This document shows, in pieces, positions 21,818-33,778 of a DNA stretch of 64,000 nt. The DNA is from Apium graveolens. Lineage: Eukaryota > Streptophyta > Magnoliopsida > Apiales > Apiaceae. The notes beneath the pieces were generated by a model. It was given only the letters and a program-made list of their open reading frames with translations. It searched no databases and was not told the origin of the DNA. Position numbers and translations under genes: made by a program. Positions within the stretch are counted from its first letter, which is position 1. The number at the start of each line of letters is the position of its first letter. The stretch is from assembly GCF_009905375.1 (NCBI RefSeq), contig NC_133657.1, positions 1,426,001 to 1,490,000 on the forward strand. Reading direction: 5' to 3'.

Positions 21818-22720
21818 TTAACTACTTATATGAGCAACACATTATGCAACTGTATATGCAACTTGATAACTGTCTAATATGAAACTTACAAAATAACATA
21901 TGCAACCAATAATGTAACTTATTAATTAATCTCACGTAGGAGTTTAAACAAGTCAAACTATTCGTGACATACTCAAACTCGCCTATTAAATTATTTTAAT
22001 TCCAAAATTGAGAATATCAAACTTGATCGAGCTCAAGCCTTGATTTTTGTGCAACCAAATTTGAATTTATTTCAACATTGTGACTTAGTATGCAATTTAG
22101 TATAAAACACAAAATAATTAACTAAAACTCTTTATGCAACTTATTATTACAACTACACTACCTATAAACACTTATGAAACCCATTATGCACCAAGAAAAT
22201 AAAAATTAACCTATACGCAATAAACATATCAAATCATTAAAATCATAAACTTTAAATATTATTAAAAACTCATTATCCAACCATTATGCCACATATTAAT
22301 CATTCTTTAAACCCAAAATAAAATCTCTTATTCAACCATAATGCATCATTTAAACCATTTATGCAACTAATAATATAACACCATTAACAAAGCCCTTAAT
22401 ACAACTACAATAAACTAATTATACAACTTAATTTATTTAAACAACAAATGCAACATATTTACCGTTATCAGTCAACACAAAATAAAATTATAACACAAAG
22501 TTCAACAAAACAACACAATATTTATTGCATTCAGTTTGAACCACTGTAATAAACTAGCGCAGCCTCAAATGCCAAATATATAAATAATTAAAAGTACAAG
22601 TCAAAATATATTAAACTTTTCTAAATATTTCTTACAAATCCATAACATAATTTTTTTAAACTGACGAAGGTACAAAGTTAAACAGAGCATAAACAAAGTT
22701 CATATTACAAGATCTTAATG
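21818..22720. other. AT-rich region with dispersed 'atgcaactta' words, no gene
   Basis: The words 'tatgcaact', 'ttatgcaac' and 'atgcaactt' occur many times in irregular spacing, without an ORF on either strand. It may be old non-coding DNA of the MULE proposed to span 7300-24393. Confidence 0.5.
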
Positions 22721-24393
22721 TAATCTTAAGTGTCTTTGTTCTTCTTCAAACACTTGGGCAGCTTCTTCTTAGCTATCGCCTTGCTTTTCTTTGGTTTAAC
22801 ATTGGGAACTTCCATAATCATACATTTATTTTCTGAGGCCATAAGAGTAGAGAGAAAAACCAATTCCCGATCAATGAAATTCAAGATCAAACGAATCTCC
22901 GGGAAACTCTTTATTTATAGCAAAGTACTCAACAATGGATATCATAGACATTCCACTATCACTGCAAAACAATTCAGTCGCATAGAAAGAAATTTTAAAA
23001 GAGAAGGTATAAAATACACCTAATTAAAAACAAAACAAATATATATATATATTAATAATTTGTAAAAACTCACATGTTACTACACTGGGGATGAGAAGGA
23101 CGTGTAAAAATTGATCTGATGCAACGCGTCTTCTCCATCACCGAATATTTTTCAGCAGAAAAATCAAGGCCAATCCTTGTGTAAAAATTGCTAAGGACCA
23201 TAAAATGAGGTAGCATCTTAGAGAATGGTAGAAAAACTTTCTTATAAAAGTTGTATATGCATTTTTCTTATAAGTGTTATAAACACGAATCACTCTATCA
23301 ACAAGGTTCAAAATAGCTAGAACCCAATAATTCTCCTCATGCAAGCATAAGAATATAGTCATCCAACGACCACAATATACTACCATAAGGCAGTGCAGAT
23401 CCGTCAATAACATCTAAATTATCTATCCTTGAATTTTAGAGTCATCAATATTGTCACAATCAGGATATCCGCATAAAGTGACATAATCATTTTTTCAAAC
23501 TTAGAGTATGTAGTGATCATTCTCTTCATCTGATTTATATTATACTTCAATTTCTTCCTCGGATAGTACATAAAATCATCAATATGCTAAAAAATCAATA
23601 TTACAACAATCATTCAACTAATTAAATTATGACAATAAAGAATGAATAAACTTAAAAGTTAGAGTGAAACTTATAGAGTTTGATAGACTAAAACTCCCAT
23701 ACTCAATGGCATGAAATAAAATTTCTCACTTATAAACTTTCCTTCCAACTTCAAGTGAGGACTAATCTCATTATCTTCATCAACATCAAATTTTACACTT
23801 GAGAAAAGTAAATATCAGTGCTAAGCAGATAGAAAATTTAAAAACAAATATATATAAAAACATTGAGTAACTTTTCTTCGCAAGAAGTCGACTGTCAAGC
23901 CACTCATAGTACTCTCCACCGATTTCCATATCCTGAAGATTTTTAATATTGTCATCCAATGGACATATCTCAATATACTTTATATTTTTTACAACCAACA
24001 TCAGTTTGAAGTGAGTTGGGACCATAATATTGCAAAAAAGGAGATTTCAAAAAAGCAGGTAGCCTTGTGCTTCTTTTTGGCAAGGGTGTAGTAAAATAGA
24101 ATTTTTGAAACACATCAACTTTAGAAGTATGCTCCAAAATTAAATATAAAAACATTAAATTAAAAAAATCATGAAAATAATGACAAAAGGACATCATAAA
24201 AAGAAGAAAATATATAAAACCAAAAAAAATTAAACAAAAGCCTGCCGTGCAACTTCAAGAATTATCTTATCAACATTTCTGGCATCAACTGAAGAAACTT
24301 TTTTACAAATATCCAAAGCGGTCTTAAACGATGTTACAACTTAATCAAATTTTACCACATATGGCACATTAAAAACAACTTTATTTGCAACCT
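22721..24393 (-). pseudogene. Decayed Ulp1-like (C48) cysteine protease gene
   Basis: Minus-strand pieces in order. SFKTALDICKKVSS with ARNVDKIILEVARQA (24330-24230). TTPLPKRSTRLPAFLKSPF near 24080, typical of the segment before the catalytic domain in plant transposon Ulp1 proteins. A diverged stretch near 23960. Then 23390-23140 with NYWVLAILNLVDRVIRVYN, which matches the core of Ulp1 peptidases; here the catalytic His is Tyr and the usual Asp after VY is Asn. A basic tail (PKKSKAIAKKKLPKCLKKNK) ends near 22727. Stops and frameshifts separate the pieces and at least one AT-rich intron seems present. Such genes ride on some MULEs and CACTA elements and would remove SUMO-type tags; this copy is dead. 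The 24394 LTR cuts its upstream side. Confidence 0.65.
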
Positions 24394-24481
24394 TGTAATA
24401 CCTAAAATTTGGCATTGGATTGACTCGGGTCAAATGCGGGCTAATTACAGTCAAACTCGGTGTTGCATTGTAAAAGGTTAG

Positions 24482-24780
24482 GATGCGTCCAGGCACACAG
24501 GACGCGCCCAATATTGAGGAGATGTTTTATGGAAGATGGTTTGATAATAAGGAAGCTTGGGAGCACATGGTTAGGGTAGAATGCGCCCAAATATTGTGGA
24601 CACGTCCACCATGGTGAATGTATCCAGCAGTTATGATCTTTTGGCAATATAAGCTGGAGGACACGCCTGTCCTGCTCAGGATACGTCCTGCCATTGTGGA
24701 AGGTAGTGAAAGTAAAATATTAGGGGGGCGATACAGGCGTCATGGAGGTGAGGACGCACCCAATAACATAGGACGCATCC
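24482..24780 (+). repeat. Four twinned GGACGCGYCC-type motifs in the element C LTR
   Basis: Pairs of decamers at 24482/24501, 24579/24598, 24659/24679 and 24752/24771, with spacers of 9, 9, 10 and 9 bases. Each decamer varies on GGACGCRYCC; the G+C-rich words stand out in AT-rich DNA. A single copy is at 25163. Confidence 0.85.
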
Positions 24781-25433
24781 TGTGTTTGGTCAGTGCTCTC
24801 TCATGAGGATCATTCAGGAAAAAGCATGCTTGGAAGGGAGCAATGGAGATTATTTCTACTAACGTATTTGTTGCAGGTACTCTTTGAAGAATTCCCTCCT
24901 TGAGTCGGTCAAGGAAGGGGATGTCCGTGAAAAGTTTGAAGGCCTCCAGGGGTATGCCTGATGATTGAAGGCCTCCTCCTGTATTCAACGGGTGTCCTTG
25001 TTGGGGATGTGGGGTTAACATTGGTGTGTGCTTTGGGGAATCTATTCTCGTATTCAACGGGTGTCCTCGTTGGAGAACTTTGGAGTCATCCTGCACTTTG
25101 CACCCAAAAGCTTGGGATCACCTGTCCTGTTATCTGGTGGGTTATCCTCATTCGGGGGGCAAGGATACGTCCGGCACTTGGGGTGAACCGTGGCTATTCC
25201 TGCATCCGTAAATCAAGGGAGATAGCTGTAGCAGGGTGTTATCCTTGCGCAGGGAGATGCACTATCCGTGAAGTCCTGCGATTACGGATGAGCCTTCGCG
25301 GTTGGGCCTCATAGTTGGACATTCCTAAAGCTAGCGGAAGATGGATTCTGGATGGGCTTCTACCGGGCTTAGGGATAAGAAGTCAAAGCCCATTAGATTT
25401 CTTTTTCCACAAGAACTATGTCAGGCTTGATCT

Positions 25434-25443
25434 CTATATAAAG
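25434..25443 (+). promoter_or_regulatory. TATA box of element C LTR
   Basis: CTATATAAAG about 195 bases before the LTR end, the same relative place as in element A. Confidence 0.65.
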
Positions 25444-25636
25444 GGTACGTAGGCACATTGAGAGGGTAAGAAGTTGAGAGCTGAAAAGGAGCCACCACTT
25501 ACTCTGATCAATCTCAACCCAAAATAACCACAAACCACCAGACACCGCTTGATTTTCCGGTGAAGAACCACCATCATAGATCTTAATTCCGGCGAGAAAC
25601 CTCAATCTTTGTTGTTACCAGATTCCTCCGTCAACA

Positions 25637-27533
25637 AATTGGTTCTAGAAGGAGGGGTGCTGATTAAGATCATAATCTTGGGAGGAAAAGATATCTTACA
25701 ATCATGATAGAAGTTCTTATGATGGAAGTGACAACAGATCTGAAGAAGAAGGCGAGGGAGGCTACACTCGGCACGAACCCTATGTGCCTAGAAACATGGA
25801 AGATCCACCGAGAGCTCCGGATGTGGGAGGAACACCTCCAGTTCTCATCAGCAATGCTGATATTTTGCAACAGTTGTACCGCATGGGGAATACTCTTAAC
25901 AGTTTTCATTCAAGGTTGAATACGGTGGAGTGTCGCAGGACGAGGAGGAGTCGTCGTCTTCCCCGTCGCGGCCACGCCGTGGGGAAGGCGCCCGTAGTCG
26001 AAGGAGATGCTCAGGCCAGCGGGGAAAACCCGCGAATCACTCTGCGGTGCTTGGAATATTCTGATGATGTAGAACCTATTGTGGAGCTTGTTGATGAGGA
26101 AACTGACGGTAGAGAAAGGCCTCATCTTGTCAATCATGTCGTACCACACCCCATAGGTCTGGGCATACGATGGACGAGTGTTGTCGTGCGGAAAATACTC
26201 AGAATCAAGATGGGGAAGGAAGAGATTTTTCAACCTTAAAAAAAGAAGGCTTGGCATAAGGTTGGAGGATGACGATTTGAGAATGTTGCTGGTAGAATGA
26301 CAAAAGGAAGGAAACGCTGGAGAAGCGAGACCCCGTGATACAACGCGTGTGCCCCCTACATATCAAAGGGATGATAGGGTGCGGCACCGTGAGCATGAGC
26401 GTGCCCCTCCGCGAGGAAGGTTCATGAATTATTACCGAGGCTACCAAAGGAATGGGCGAGGAAGAATGGGATACTAACATGGAAGGGCACCCTACAATGG
26501 TAGGAGAGATGGCGCGCTCTCCAGTGAAGAAGCTCCTGTCGTTGTTCCTGTAGCTTCCCACAATACTACGGGAAATGGTTCCAGGACGCGTCCTCATGAC
26601 CGGGATGGCGTGCAAATTCAAGAAAGGTTGCAGAATAATGAGGAAGTAACATACCACAGCCGCAGCCTCAAGGCGAGGGGCAGCGAGATCCACCGCTACA
26701 CCCGGGGGGTAATCAAGGGGAACAACAACAAATTGCGGAGCAACCCCAATAACCTAATGTTCAAACCATTCCTGGAGTAGGGACATTTAATGTGAACGAT
26801 CTTAAAAGGCTGCTCAACCATCTTAAAGGAGGAAGAGTAATGGCGACTACACAAGATCCTTCTCCTTTTGCTGCTGTTGTGAGGGAGGCGCAATTACCGA
26901 CAGATACAAGAACACAACTAATGACTTACGTTTTCATGGGAACTCTGACCCTGTGGAATTTCTGGGGCGTTTTAACATTGAGATGGATGTATATCAAGTA
27001 CCTGACTTGGATCGATGCTGTCTCCTGGAGGCCACTTTTAGAGAGGGTGCTCGACAGTGGTTTCAGAAACTTGGTCCACAGGTGATCACATCTTGGGAAC
27101 AGATGAAAACCTTATTTCTAACTCAGTTGCAAGCTGAGGTGAAGTATACACCGCCAGTTACCACACTGTCCAATGTGAAACAGAAAGAGGGGGAAAGCTT
27201 AACCTCATACTTTAAAAGGTTCAATGCAGAGTCTACTTTGGTGAGGGGCGCAACTGATAAAACACTGAAAATACTTCTTATAGCTGGTCTGCGTGTGGGA
27301 ACAGATTTCTGAAAGCACATGCAAGGAAAGGACCATGTGTCGTTAGCTGATGTATTTGCGCAGGCAGAATCATTCAAAGCGATTGAGCAGTCACTTGCAG
27401 AAATAAAAAAGAATGATAATACCCACAACTCCAAGGGGCGAGCCAAGAGAAGAGATAGATCCGTGAGCCCGGATTATCGGCGAAATGTCAGAAGCCCTAA
27501 TAGGGTGAATACCGTGAACACGCAGAGAGAATG
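25637..27533 (+). pseudogene. gag: Element C gag, broken
   Basis: The N-terminal region (about 25780-26780) is low-complexity and frame-shifted, with basic, R-rich stretches. The capsid domain is clear at 26920-27310: VEFLGRFNIEMDVYQVPD, ATFREGARQWFQKL and SLTSYFKRFNAES are the motifs of the retrotransposon gag family (PF03732). A TGA at 27310 ends that frame, and the same frame resumes with a polar, basic tail to about 27531. Several frame changes upstream show decay. The gag also carries an isolated GGACGCGTCC at 26584, part of the motif set of this element. Confidence 0.75.
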
Positions 27534-28818
27534 AAGCCCGCCATCAAACTATGAAAGGAGAGTAAGCAACTACACTCCACTGGCAACGTCCATTGATCAT
27601 ATCTTCGAGGTGAATAAGGATCGAGGAATCTTCAAGAAACCAGACCGTCTGACTTCATGGCAGAGTTGAGATAAGAAGAAGTATTGTGATTACCCTGAGT
27701 CTACCGGTCACGACACCCATGAATGTCTTCACCTGAAAGATGAAATTGAAGAATTGATCAAGGCGGGATACCTGGGAGAATGGATTGACAAGGTAAAGTA
27801 ACGTAGGGGGAATGATGACAAAGGGAAAGATGAAAGGCAACCCCCACGGGAGGATGACACTGAAAAGACAGCGGAGGTTAAGTTCCAAAGAGTTGGTAGT
27901 ATCACGGCAATTTTTGGAGGACACCCCTTTGTTGGTGATAGTAATCGGGCGTTGGAAAGAAATGCAAGAGAAGCACGACACCCGCCACTTACCAACATTC
28001 ATAGTTTGGAAGATAGACCTCCAAAAATATTCAAAGGGGAATCAGCTGATATTATGTTCAGGGAGAGAGAGTCAAGATGGGTACATCATCCCCACAATTA
28101 TGCACTGGTAATAACTATGCTTATTGGGGGCAATGAACGTGCTTGGGGTGTTTTTGGACAACGGGAGCTCTGCGAACATCCTGTATTATAGCACATACAA
28201 AAAACTGGGTTTTCTGGATAGCGATATGTATTTTGAAGATGCACACGTCTATGGCTTTACTGGAGAAACAGTGAGAGTTATGGGTTCGGTTAGGCTTCCC
28301 ATCACACTTGGGGAAGGAGCTCTGTCTGTCACTCAAATGATAGATTTCAAAGTCCTGGATCAAGACTCTGCGCACAACGTACTGGTGGGCAGACCTTGGT
28401 TGCGGGCATTCAGGGTGATAACCTCGATACATCACTTGATGATAAAGTTCCCAACACCTAACGGAGTAGGCAGTCTGAGAGGGTCGCAATACGAGTCACG
28501 CGACTGCTATCACAAGGCTGTTAAGGAATTCTGTAGGAGAAGATACGAGGGAAATGGTCTTCCATTTGAAGGTGCAGAGGACATTCATACAAAACCAAGT
28601 GGAGAGGTTCATGCCCACTATTTTGTGGAAGGCCCAGAGGAGGAAGAAACCCATACCACCGAGATCCCTGTTTTGCCATTGGGGAATGTTTCGAGGATCC
28701 GTAGCGTGGAAGAGGTTGTGGTAAGCCATATAGAAGAGATCATTCAAAAGGAGGTTAACGGGAAAAAGTTGGAAGGAAGAAGTGAGATTTTACAAAGTCT
28801 CGAAAGTAGCCTCAAGGT

Positions 28819-28969
28819 GGATGCTCCTCAAAAAGAGGACGCTCCCTTGAAGAGTGAAAATGGAATTGAGGTTGATGCTCCTCAAAATGAGGATGCGCCC
28901 TCCGCACCTGTGTTGCATAAGAACATGCCTTGTCCTGAGGTAGATGCTCCCACACATGGGGACGCGCCC
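28819..28969 (+). repeat. Three in-frame twinned motifs encoding VDAPxxxDAP
   Basis: Decamer pairs at 28819/28837, 28873/28891 and 28942/28960, each with an 8-base spacer, so an 18-base period that keeps the reading frame. The protein reads VDAPQKEDAP, VDAPQNEDAP and VDAPTHGDAP. Same motif as in the LTR and 3' region. Confidence 0.85.
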
Positions 28970-29234
28970 TCAGACGCAAAAATGGGCGTCGAGGACCCCT
29001 GAGACTTTGATTTTGATCTGGATCCCAGGATCCCTATACCCGCTGAGAAGACGGGGTCGGCCGAGGACACAATATCTGTTCCGGTCGACAAGGGCTACCC
29101 AAGCAAGGTTTTGAAAGTGGGATCCCAACTAAGTGATGAAATGAGGGAAAAACTTACTCATTTTCTGTTTAAAAATCTCGATGTCTTCGCATGGAGTCAT
29201 TCGGACATGGTGGGAATTGACCCCAGAGTAATGT

Positions 29235-29239
29235 GTCAT
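29235..29239 (+). other. Target-site duplication of element B, left
   Basis: GTCAT, repeated at 41762-41766. Confidence 0.92.
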
Positions 29240-32200
29240 TGTAATATCCGGGATATATCGTGTAATTATTTTGCTATTAAATAATTATTATATGTGTTCA
29301 ATATCTATTCTGTGAATTAATTGTTAAGTGTTATCTGTATTTGGATATTCAAAAATAATATTAATTGAGTATTTTAATTTTTATATGTCCAAAATAAAAT
29401 ATAGATAATTGTCATATCTCCCTAATTATTTTTATGTTGATTTATGAATTTATAAGAATGATATGAAATTTATAAACTCTTTTTCCGGGTATTTAAAATC
29501 TATTTTATAAAAACGGGAACCAACCGACGTCACCCGTTGTTACGTGTTTGGAACCCGAAACTCTTCCGAGAACTCCTTCCTAACCTAATTGCAATATTCC
29601 GAGCATTTTCCATGTTTTGACTTTTTCGATCCGGCGTACGGTTTGTCCTGCGCGGGTCCCGGCGCAACATTTTTGATACAATATTCGTTTCGGTAAATCA
29701 ATAAAATCGTATTTTCGATAAACGAGAGCTTTTTATTAAACTATCACAATTATCACCTCGTAATACGTGTAACCAGGCACTGAGACCAAGACCGCAGTAC
29801 AAATTGTACTGATTTGGATAATTATCCCGAAAACCGATACCGTTTGGATCAGTTTTTAATTATAAACGTACCATTTTATATCCGGAATGATCCAACGAGA
29901 TACTAATTTTCCGTAAATATAAATAACCTTTTCCCGTATTTTATTTCGTATCAAAATCATTTGCAGACAGATAATTATATAATTTTCAGAGAAAACCCTA
30001 ATTTCATAAACTGTTCTAAGAATCAAACAGCAAAACGAAGGCGTTACCGATCTCTGTTTTCAAAGCTCGAGTACTCAGTCCAAAGGATTTGAAGTGTTCT
30101 ATCAGATTCTGAGCTTCGTTTTACTGCATAAATCAAGGTTTATTTTCTATATTTTTATTTATTTTTGAATTAATTTTATTAAAAATATTGTTCGGATGAT
30201 TGTTTGTATGCTTTGATGATTGCATGTTGTAGAGCTTATTTTCCTGATGATTTTGATATATTACACGTCTGATTTGGAGTTCAATAACATGTTCAAATTT
30301 GAGTTTGATTTTCGAATTTTAAAATTAGGGTTTATAACCCGTATGAATGTTTTCAATTGAAATTTGGGGGTTTTTGATTTAGGGGTTATTAGCTGTTGAA
30401 TTATAGTGGGTTGTGTTCCTTATGAAAATTGCAATCGATTGAAATATAGCTCATTAACAGAGGATGTCTGAATCGAAGGGAGTTGTGTTTTTAAAATTTC
30501 CGATGTTCGCCAGAAACCGGCGATGTTCTTGGCCAATTTCCGGCCAAGTCTGCGGTTATTTGAATGATTTGATTGCATGAACAAGTTCCTGGTGTTGTGT
30601 AGAGTAAATCTGGAGGTGATGGTGGTGGGAGGAAGCCGGAGGCGAGTTCTCCGGCCACCACCGATTATTTTCCGGCGACCCCCCTGGAAAATTACAGTTT
30701 AGTACTTGTAGTTTTGAAAACGATACAGTTTGGTCCCCCAGGTTTCCAAAACTTACAAATATAGGATTCCTGTTTAGAATTTATTTAAAAATCATATTTC
30801 CTATTTATTTTTATTATAAAAATTCATTTTTAATTTCTGAAAATTCTAAAAATTATTATTTTAATTTCGAAAATTATTTTTAATTCAAAAATAAATCTGA
30901 ATTAATTAGTTAATTAATTTCAGTTAATTTTTAATTGATTAATTGGTCAATTAATTCGAAAATTAATTGATTAATTGATTTAATTAATTATTAAAAAATT
31001 TAATTAATTATTTAATTAGATTTAATTATCTAAATTATTTCCAAGGCTCGATGATTATTATAAAATTGTTTCGGAGCCAGAATTGGCCAACCGAACCCTG
31101 TTTATTACTTCAAAATTGATCCAACGACCCGTTTTAATTCCGAAAAATGTTTTAAAAATCATTTTAATTACCAGAAAGCCTATTTATGACCCGAAACTTC
31201 TTTATAAATGATATGTCATTGATTATGTGACGTATTATGTGTTATATGTGACTTGTTGGTTGACTGTCGGTCTGTATATTCGATGTGTACTTGTTTATTG
31301 CGTAACTTTCAATCCGTTAATCGGATTTGGGTGAAACGAAGGGTAGATAGAAGTATGTGTTGAATAGAATCATATGAGTTGAATATTGATAGATGCTTAT
31401 GATATGTGAGCAGAAGAGGCAAGACGTAGGAAAGGGAAACAGGTAGTTGAGGAGTAAGACGGTTGAGATTGGAAGCGAGTGCAGTGTTGTAAGCTAATAC
31501 CAGGCAAGTGTTCTGAATGTTCTCGAGATATTGTAGTACTTGGTAGTCTTGTTGATATTGCAAGTGCTTTGAAGCACTGAAACCTAAATCCTGATTCCAG
31601 TTTTGATCTTTAGCCGTAAACCTGATTCTTTCTAGACCATTGACTGTTGTATACCCAAACACGAATCACAAATATATGATACTACTCCACAAATACATAC
31701 AAACTAAATACCAAACACTGAATCGAATTACCCATACACTCAAACCATTGTATCTTATGCTTTGAAAGGCAAAATCCTTGAAACCTTGAAACACTGATTC
31801 CTTTGTTATCCAATTCTTTCATTACCCAACAGCTAAGCTTTGAAAATGCCATATTAATCCTTATGAACACTGAAACCATTTCATTATGGAACATCCAATG
31901 TTGTTAATGATTCTGTTTATTGTTTATTATTGCTTATTTTTTTATTATGTTAGAATTGGATTGTTTTTATAAAATTGTGGACCAGATTCGTGGTCAGGCC
32001 ATATAATGGTCAAGTTAGGCCAATGTGTGCCTTGGATCCAGTAGTTAGAACAATGCTGTGTGCTTGCTCGGGGTTAGTGCGTGACTGATCAGCAGCCTAA
32101 CCTTGGTTTTTAAAATAAAAGTATAATATCCAATTCTAAGTCATAACCCATTGTTCACTTGATATCATAACCATATTTACCTGATGATCATTATTCTCAG

Positions 32201-32610
32201 TTTTGTCATTGTGACTTGCTGAGCTAGTTAGCTCATTTGTGCGATATTGTTTAAATTATTTCCAGTTAAAAAAGAACCAGTTGGTAGCGAGGATCCCCAG
32301 TCCAGCGCGAGAGCTAGGGGTTCAGGTTGAGGAAGCTGATCTAGTAGGCTTCTTTTGGAATAATTTAAGTTTGTAAAAGTTTGTATTAATGTTTAATACT
32401 CAGTTTGAGTATGAATGGTTGGGATTTGATCGGTATATAATATATTAGTGTGTTTGGCTTGTGTGCATACTTTAACCTGTTACGATCCATGGTAGTTCGT
32501 AAGTAGGGTCACTGCATATTATTATTATCTTTATTATTGTTATAAGCAGGATATAAATAAGGTGTGTGTGTGGACCCCAAACTTCTGACCCGGGTTTGGA
32601 GGGCGCCACA
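29240..32610 (+). repeat. 5' LTR of element B
   Basis: 3371 bp, TGTAATATCC...GCGCCACA. It includes a low-complexity TTAATTAATT stretch (30900-31025) in which ~54 bases present in the 3' LTR (after 40127) are missing, and a small reading frame near the end (see 32263). Confidence 0.95.
32263..32376 (+). other. Small reading frame near the LTR end of element B (5' copy)
   Basis: From CAG TTA AAA AAG the frame reads 37 residues, QLKKNQLVARIPSPARELG then a segment ending FFWNNLSL and TAA, 234 bases before the LTR end. No ATG in this copy; a TTATTTCCAG acceptor-like signal stands at its start. In the 3' LTR (41414 on) the same frame is open, begins at an upstream ATG (41390) and runs to 41599 because the stop is changed. 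Position, frame and the aromatic C-terminus match the 46-codon ORF in the LTR of element D. Coding status unproven. Confidence 0.4.
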
Positions 32611-32614
32611 GGTT

Positions 32615-32626
32615 TGGTATCAGAGC
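32615..32626 (+). other. Primer-binding site of element B
   Basis: TGGTATCAGAGC, four bases after the 5' LTR; initiator tRNA-Met type. Confidence 0.88.
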
Positions 32627-32808
32627 TACAGGTTATAAGTCACTGACACAAGCCTAGGTTGACGGGAATGGGTAGATGGTTAGGATTAGAAGTAAGGAAT
32701 AGAATGATAGAATGTCGAGATGTTGAGTGTTACGGTATAACCGGTATTAGTATAATTCATGTCGTGGTTCGAGATTCTTATATTGCGATATGATTTCAGA
32801 TAGCAGCG

Positions 32809-33320
32809 ATGGCCGACTCTTTTATCCCCATATCAGCTGATCACTCAGAGCCTTCAGTTGGAGTGCCATCATCGGATCCACGTCCTGTTATTCCACCAGC
32901 ATTGGCCATTTTACCTCCACCTGTGTTGCAGCCCGTACCACTGCAGGCTATTCCACCCCCAGGCATGAGGCCACCTATCAGAGGACCCCCACCTGCTGAT
33001 TTGGGTTTATTGGTCATTCAGCTACAGGAGTACCTTTCCAGTTCTCTTCGTATCCTGTCCCATATCATCAGTTTGAGGCTAGCCTTATAGAGCAGCGATT
33101 CCTTCAGGGATAGATTCAGGAGTTACTACATATCATGCGTACTAGAGAGGTTGGGAGTGGTAAGAGGCAACTTAGAGAGAGGCTCCAGTTATTTTGCAAA
33201 GCAGCTGCTGTGAGGATTGCTGAGGCTACACATGAGGACATCACCCCTGATTTCTTAGTGGAGTGGGCTAAGTGGGTTCTAGAGGAGCTTGAGGAGATTG
33301 GAGGTCCAGACTTGCCATGA
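32809..33320 (+). pseudogene. Element B pre-gag ORF, broken
   Basis: About 199 bases after the LTR an ATG opens MADSFIPISADHSEPSVG, followed by a proline-rich stretch. A frameshift near 33030 and a TAG near 33110 break it. The remaining frame encodes a charged helical part (LRERLQLFCKAAAVRIAEA ... WAKWVLEELEEIGG) and ends TGA at 33320, 458 bases before gag. TGATTTCAG just upstream could be a splice acceptor. Element D has an ORF in the same place with different sequence but the same plan (acidic/proline-rich, then charged helix). I do not recognise a domain. It is unlike Ogre ORF1 as far as I can see. Confidence 0.55.
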
Positions 33321-33778
33321 GTCAGAGATTCAGATATGGAGATGCCGAGCAGTGTTGTTATAGTTATATAGTATGTACAGTAGTTTGTAGTGTGTATCAG
33401 TAGATTTTTGAGTTGTATTTATAGACTAGCTATGCTGACTAGTGAGTAGGTTGTTGTACCCTTTTTCTTTTACTTTCGAAGCGTCTTTACGCTTGTACTA
33501 CCCTAAACTTTTGATCTATATATATCAGTACCTTTTCCTTTCCAGCACTGTCATTTACTTTATTGCACCTGTTTTACTTTACCTTATTTATTGCACCAGT
33601 TATACCCTGTGATACCATGTACCCTGTTTTCCATAACTGTTTATATTCTGTAAAAAAGCATGCAATTTACTTAGTTACAACTATTTTCAAAAAGAGATAT
33701 TTCTGTTTTACAAAACTTTTCTTTTATGCAAAAGATTTGATTCAAAAGCTAAATAAGTTATTTGATTCTTTACAGATA

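Larger units (their letters stand above)
24394..25636 (+). repeat. 5' LTR of element C
   Basis: Proposed 1243 bp, TGTAATACC...GTCAACA, followed by AATTGGTTCTAGAAGGAG at the primer-site position (tRNA not assigned). It lies against the Ulp1 remnant on the left. The partner LTR is beyond the window, so the ends rest on TG/CA and internal logic. Confidence 0.7.
27534..29239 (+). pseudogene. pol: Element C protease and pre-RT region, cut by element B
   Basis: A gag-end segment (about 27600-27800, with the DTHECLHLKDEIEELI pattern also seen in A) and a frame shift at about 28110 precede the aspartyl protease: LGVFLDNGSSANILYYSTYKKL at about 28136 (Asp-Asn-Gly-Ser active site), ending with VGRPWLRAFRVITS near 28390. 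A linker of some 200 residues includes three VDAPxxxDAP units. After a TGA at 29000-29002 comes LTHFLFKNLDVFAWSHSDMVGIDP, the usual lead into RT, and at 29239 element B interrupts the reading; it resumes at 41762. Confidence 0.82.

Noticed and set aside
22730..23023. Plus-strand ORF with a hydrophobic N-terminus
   Set aside because: It lies opposite the Ulp1 remnant's C-terminal frame and shows no similarity or promoter; a shadow.
31309..31662. Minus-strand 117-codon ORF in the element B LTR, repeated at 40463-40816
   Set aside because: Both copies are sister LTRs, so similarity is by descent; no domain, AT-rich composition and no promoter seen.
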